Part shown: piece after piece, positions 60,754 to 64,000 of the stretch
How the letters are laid out: each line of letters starts with the position of its first letter
How positions within the stretch are numbered: the stretch's first letter is position 1
Assembly: GCA_028713675.1 (NCBI GenBank)
Contig: JAQTNV010000004.1
Span: 45,634-109,633, forward strand
Direction: 5' to 3'
Source of the DNA: a bacterium
GTDB taxonomy: Bacteria; Desulfobacterota; JAPLJL01
Length of the DNA: 64,000 bases
Notes under the pieces: model-generated
What the model was told of the DNA's origin: nothing
Seen by the model: the letters and a program-made list of their open reading frames with translations, nothing else
Database searches by the model: none
Translations under genes and position numbers: made by a program

Positions 60754-62535
60754 ATGGCGAATAAAATTCAAATCCTACCGGTTTCCATTTCCAGCCGGAT
60801 CGCGGCGGGCGAGGTGATTGAGAGGCCTGCATCAGTGATCAAGGAACTGCTGGAAAACTCTCTGGACGCAAAAGCGACCCAGATCGAGGTCTGGGCCGAG
60901 GCGGGGGGCAAGGAACTGATCCGGGTTGCGGATAACGGGGACGGCCTTCTTCCGGACGAAGCGGCCCTGGCTTTCGAGCGGTATGCGACCAGCAAGATCC
61001 GGGAGGAAGAAGATCTGGAAAGAATAGACACCTTCGGGTTCCGGGGCGAGGCTTTGCCCAGCATCGCCCAGATTTCCCGGGTAACCCTGACCAGCCGGTC
61101 GAGATCCGGAAAGGCGGACCGGGACGTTTCAAACCCGGATTCGGGAGTCAGGGTCCAATTCTCGGGAGGGGAGTTTCAGGGCGAAACCCGGGTGCCATCT
61201 ACGGAGGGGACGGAAATCACCGTGACGGATCTGTTTTTCAACACCCCGGTCCGGAGAAAATTTCTCCGGGGAGACGAGACCGAGGGCCGTCATATATTCC
61301 AGCTGGTAACCAAAGTAGCCTTGTCCAATCCGGAAGTGGGCTTCCGGCTTTGCCTGGACGGCAAGGAAGTGATCCTGGCCCCGGCGCGGAAGGATCTCAA
61401 GGAAAGAGTGGCTGATCTCCTGGGAGAAAAGGAAACCGCGAAGCTTCTACCCGTTGATTACGAGGTTTCCAGCCATCGGGTTACCGGATTTTGCGGTGCC
61501 CCGGATCTGCAGAAATCCAGCTCTCAATCTATCTATACCTGGGTGAACCGCCGGGTGATTACGGACCGGATTTTGATCCGTTCCCTGGCTGATGGCTACG
61601 GAATGATGCTGGCGAAGGGAAAATACCCGATGGCGGTTCTTTTTCTGCAGGTTCCTCCCGGGGAGGTGGACGTGAATATTCACCCGGCCAAGCTGGAAGT
61701 CCGTTTTCGGAATCCCGGACTGGTTCATCATCTGGTCAAGCGCGCGGTGGAGCTGGCCTTGGGCCGGGCGTTTCCGGAAACCGCTTCCGCGGGGATTTCC
61801 TTAAACCCGGAAGACCTGCAAAAGTCCGGCCGGGATGGAGCGGTTTACCCGGCCGGTTCCAGCTTCCGGGAAACCGCCGTACCCTTCCTGTCCGGAACAG
61901 TCCCGCGCCCGGTTTCACAGGAACTTTTCCGCCGGGAGAAGCGGGAAGGATTTTTCAATTCCCTGAAAGTAATCGGCCAGCTGAAAGGAACTTATATTCT
62001 TTGCCAGTCGGAGCGGGGATTGGTGATCATCGATCAGCATGCCGCCCATGAACGGATCAGCTTTGCCAGGCTGTCTGAAAACTGGTCCCGGGCATCCGGG
62101 GAACTTGAGGAACTTCTTATCCCGGTAAACCTTGAACTCAGGTATGACCAGGCCAGGCTGCTTTCCGAGGTCCTGCCGACAGTCAGGCGTCTGGGAATGG
62201 AGGTCGAACCCCTGGGGGGAAACTCATTCCTGGTCCGGGCCGTCAACCGCCGCCTGCTTTCCGCCGGTTACGAGGCGATTCTGCAGGATATCCTGGAGGA
62301 ACTTTCCCTTTTACCGAATCCGGATGCCCTGGTGGAGGGGAATCTGGAACCGGTGATCGCCCGGATGGCCTGTCACGGTTCAGTCCAAGCTCATCGGGTG
62401 CTGGACCGGGGGGAAATGGAATCCCTGCTGGAAGAGCTGCAGGAGGTCGAACAGTCTCCCTTTTGCCCGCATGGACGCCCGGTTTTTTTCGAAATTACCG
62501 AAGAGGAACTGGAAAAGAGATTCCGGAGAACATGA
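60754..62535 (+). CDS. mutL: DNA mismatch repair protein MutL
   Basis: 593 residues. GHKL ATPase motifs: ELLENSLDAKAT, DNGDGL, TFGFRGEAL and FFNTPVRRKF in the first 180 residues. The C-terminal dimerisation/endonuclease region (about 405-593) has DQHAAHERISFARL, MACHGSVQAH and CPHGRPVFFEI. In the canonical endonuclease motif DQHA(x)2E(x)4E the last Glu is Ala here, so nicking activity is uncertain. The ACH motif also has His where Arg is usual. Works with MutS in mismatch repair. Confidence 0.96.
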   Translation: MANKIQILPVSISSRIAAGEVIERPASVIKELLENSLDAKATQIEVWAEAGGKELIRVADNGDGLLPDEAALAFERYATSKIREEEDLERIDTFGFRGEALPSIAQISRVTLTSRSRSGKADRDVSNPDSGVRVQFSGGEFQGETRVPSTEGTEITVTDLFFNTPVRRKFLRGDETEGRHIFQLVTKVALSNPEVGFRLCLDGKEVILAPARKDLKERVADLLGEKETAKLLPVDYEVSSHRVTGFCGAPDLQKSSSQSIYTWVNRRVITDRILIRSLADGYGMMLAKGKYPMAVLFLQVPPGEVDVNIHPAKLEVRFRNPGLVHHLVKRAVELALGRAFPETASAGISLNPEDLQKSGRDGAVYPAGSSFRETAVPFLSGTVPRPVSQELFRREKREGFFNSLKVIGQLKGTYILCQSERGLVIIDQHAAHERISFARLSENWSRASGELEELLIPVNLELRYDQARLLSEVLPTVRRLGMEVEPLGGNSFLVRAVNRRLLSAGYEAILQDILEELSLLPNPDALVEGNLEPVIARMACHGSVQAHRVLDRGEMESLLEELQEVEQSPFCPHGRPVFFEITEEELEKRFRRT

Positions 62536-62638
62536 AAGCGCGAAGCGCAAAGTGCGGGCGTGGCGTGCCGAAAGACCGGACGGTTTCGGCGGAAGCGTTT
62601 TCGGTTTTCGGGGCTGAAGGCCAGGGATTTTTCTCTTT

Positions 62639-63568
62639 ATGATTAAGGTCATCGCTGTTTTAGGCCCGACCGCCACCGGGAAAAGCTCGCTGGGCGTGGA
62701 TCTGGCCCGGAGATTTACCGGTGAGATTATCGCCTGTGATTCCCGGCAGATTTATCGGGGGCTGGAAACAGGAACCGGAAAAGCCACCCCGGAGGAAAGA
62801 AAGGAAATCCGTCATCATTTGATGGATGTGATCAATCCCGATGAGAATTTTAACGCCGCCTGCTATCGGGATCTGGCCCATCAGGCGGTGCGGGAAATCC
62901 ACGGAAGAAAGCATCTGGTTTTTCTGGTGGGGGGAACGGGACTTTATCTGCGGGCATTTCTGGGCCTGCTTTTCCCGGGCGGGGAAGGCAACCGGGAAAT
63001 CAGGGGCCAGATTGAAGAAAAAAGGAAAAAGGAAGGCGACGGTTTTCTTTACCAATGGCTTTTCCAAGTCGATCCCGAATCCGCCGCCCGGATTCACGCC
63101 CATGACCTTTACCGGATCACGCGGGCGCTGGAAATATACCTGACTACCGGGTTTCCGGCTTCCCAGATGAAGAAAAAAAGCTGTTTTCCCGATCCCGATT
63201 ATCAGGTCTTAAAGGTGGGACTCCGCCGGGAACCCGCTGACCTGATCGATCGGATTTCGGAACGGATTGAGTGGATGTTCGAATCGGGATTTGAGGGCCG
63301 GACGATCGTGGATGAGGTTGAAGGTTTATTAAGGAATGACTACGATTTACGCATCAAGGCTTTTTCCACGATTGGTTACCGCGAAGCGTTTTCCTTTTTG
63401 CGCGGGGAGATCGGTCGCGCGGAAGCCAAAGAGAAAACCCGCCGGGCGACTTGGGGTTATGCCCGGCGGCAGATGACCTGGTTCAGAAAAGAAACCGGGG
63501 TCCGGTGGTTTCATCCCTGCTCGGAAGCGGGAGAGATCCTGGCCCAGGTGGAAAAATTTTTAGAATAA
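62639..63568 (+). CDS. miaA: tRNA dimethylallyltransferase
   Basis: 309 residues. P-loop LGPTATGKSSL near the N terminus, CDSRQIYRGLETGTGKATPEE, HHLMDVINPDENFNAACYRDLA (in parts) and VGGTGLYLRAFL are the MiaA signatures. It transfers an isopentenyl group to A37 of tRNAs reading UNN codons. Directly behind mutL, as in many bacteria. Confidence 0.96.
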   Translation: MIKVIAVLGPTATGKSSLGVDLARRFTGEIIACDSRQIYRGLETGTGKATPEERKEIRHHLMDVINPDENFNAACYRDLAHQAVREIHGRKHLVFLVGGTGLYLRAFLGLLFPGGEGNREIRGQIEEKRKKEGDGFLYQWLFQVDPESAARIHAHDLYRITRALEIYLTTGFPASQMKKKSCFPDPDYQVLKVGLRREPADLIDRISERIEWMFESGFEGRTIVDEVEGLLRNDYDLRIKAFSTIGYREAFSFLRGEIGRAEAKEKTRRATWGYARRQMTWFRKETGVRWFHPCSEAGEILAQVEKFLE

Positions 63569-63570
63569 CC

Positions 63571-64000
63571 ATGGCGAAACGCAGCATCGGTCTGGATTTC
63601 GGCGGAACGGCTTTCCGGGCGGCCCTGATGGAAGAGGGCAAGCCCGGGGCCGGTTACCGGCTGGTGGATTACCACGAGTTTATCCCTCCGGCGCTCCCGC
63701 CCGAAAACCGTCCCGATCCGACGATCACTTATCGGGAAACCATCAAAAATCTGCTCTCCCGGGAAGGCTGGCGGTCGGCTCCGATCACGATCGGATTGCC
63801 GGGGGGAATGGTTTCCCGGAGGAATTTAAGTTTTCCCTTCCGGGAAAGAAGCAAGCTTGATCCGGTGGTCCCTTTCGAACTGGAAAGCCTGATTGCCGAT
63901 TCGATCGAGGATGTCATCGTTGATTATCAATTCGTGGATCAGAACGATCAGGGCTACCGGGTGATTGCCGCCGCGGTCGCCAAGCCGAAGATCGCCGAAC
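63571..64000 (+). CDS. Type IV pilus/secretion ATPase-like protein (PilM or GspL family), 5' part only
   Basis: 143 codons are visible from ATG 63,571, two bases after miaA, before the window ends. The actin-like ATPase fold opens with IGLDFGGTAFRAALME, and IGLPGGMVSRRNLSFPF and VPFELESLIADSIEDVIVDYQF (in parts) match the PilM family, with the Phe-Glu-Leu-Glu/Asp motif seen in PilM and GspL. It would build the inner-membrane assembly platform of a pilus or type II secretion system, with the rest of that operon presumably beyond the edge. Confidence 0.75.
   Translation, partial: MAKRSIGLDFGGTAFRAALMEEGKPGAGYRLVDYHEFIPPALPPENRPDPTITYRETIKNLLSREGWRSAPITIGLPGGMVSRRNLSFPFRERSKLDPVVPFELESLIADSIEDVIVDYQFVDQNDQGYRVIAAAVAKPKIAE

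Overview
The window looks like chromosomal DNA of a Gram-negative, probably anaerobic bacterium of the deltaproteobacterial / Desulfobacterota type. Evidence: outer-membrane FadL-type channels and lipoproteins, an IHF-alpha gene directly behind pheST, a surE/NlpD-like pair, a 2-oxoacid:ferredoxin oxidoreductase operon, B12-dependent acyl-CoA mutase genes, and the aminotransferase-hom-apgM order. This placement rests on gene content and gene order; no phylogeny was run. No phage, insertion sequence, rRNA or CRISPR array is visible.

Layout. (1) 1-10,860, minus strand: a LolA-like lipid carrier, an MMPL/RND exporter, a large lipoprotein with an alpha/beta-hydrolase domain, and three tandem FadL/OmpP1-type outer-membrane proteins; together these look like an envelope module for hydrophobic molecules. 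(2) 10,980-13,050, plus strand: cob(I)alamin adenosyltransferase, the B12-binding subunit of an acyl-CoA mutase, and its chaperone GTPase MeaB. (3) 13,300-21,800: SDR dehydrogenase, aldehyde dehydrogenase plus iron alcohol dehydrogenase (an operon), an MBL hydrolase, an exported protein resembling linalool dehydratase/isomerase with a MYXO-CTERM-like tail, and an MscS channel. (4) 22,000-32,000: two tRNA-Val, thrS-infC-rpmI-rplT-pheS-pheT-ihfA-merR, tRNA-Pro, surE and a LysM/M23 lipoprotein. (5) 32,300-40,260: purine salvage (hpt, adenine deaminase), a TRIC channel, an FAD oxidoreductase, a metallophosphoesterase and recG. (6) 40,500-43,500: a PEGA surface protein and an RCC1-repeat lipoprotein. 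(7) 43,750-51,400: aminotransferase, homoserine dehydrogenase, ApgM, the VorB-type oxidoreductase operon and an XRE-cupin regulator. (8) 51,400-64,000: hydrolase, TPR protein, SCP2-like protein, a second large lipoprotein, pgi, acyltransferase plus epimerase, mutL, miaA and the start of a pilM-like gene.

Two things stand out. First, the protein at 19,073-20,860 keeps the His and paired-Cys active-site signature of linalool dehydratase/isomerase. It lies within 10 kb of alcohol and aldehyde dehydrogenases, FadL channels and B12-mutase genes, so an anaerobic route for terpenoid or other tertiary/allylic alcohols is a testable idea. Second, the intergenic DNA is full of degenerate tandem arrays with a fixed 7-base period (a few with 8 or 9). 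Each has its own sequence; they often occur as inverted pairs, and at least three run into signal-peptide coding sequence. Dispersed REP-like palindromes, one carrying a nested insertion, form a further intergenic layer.
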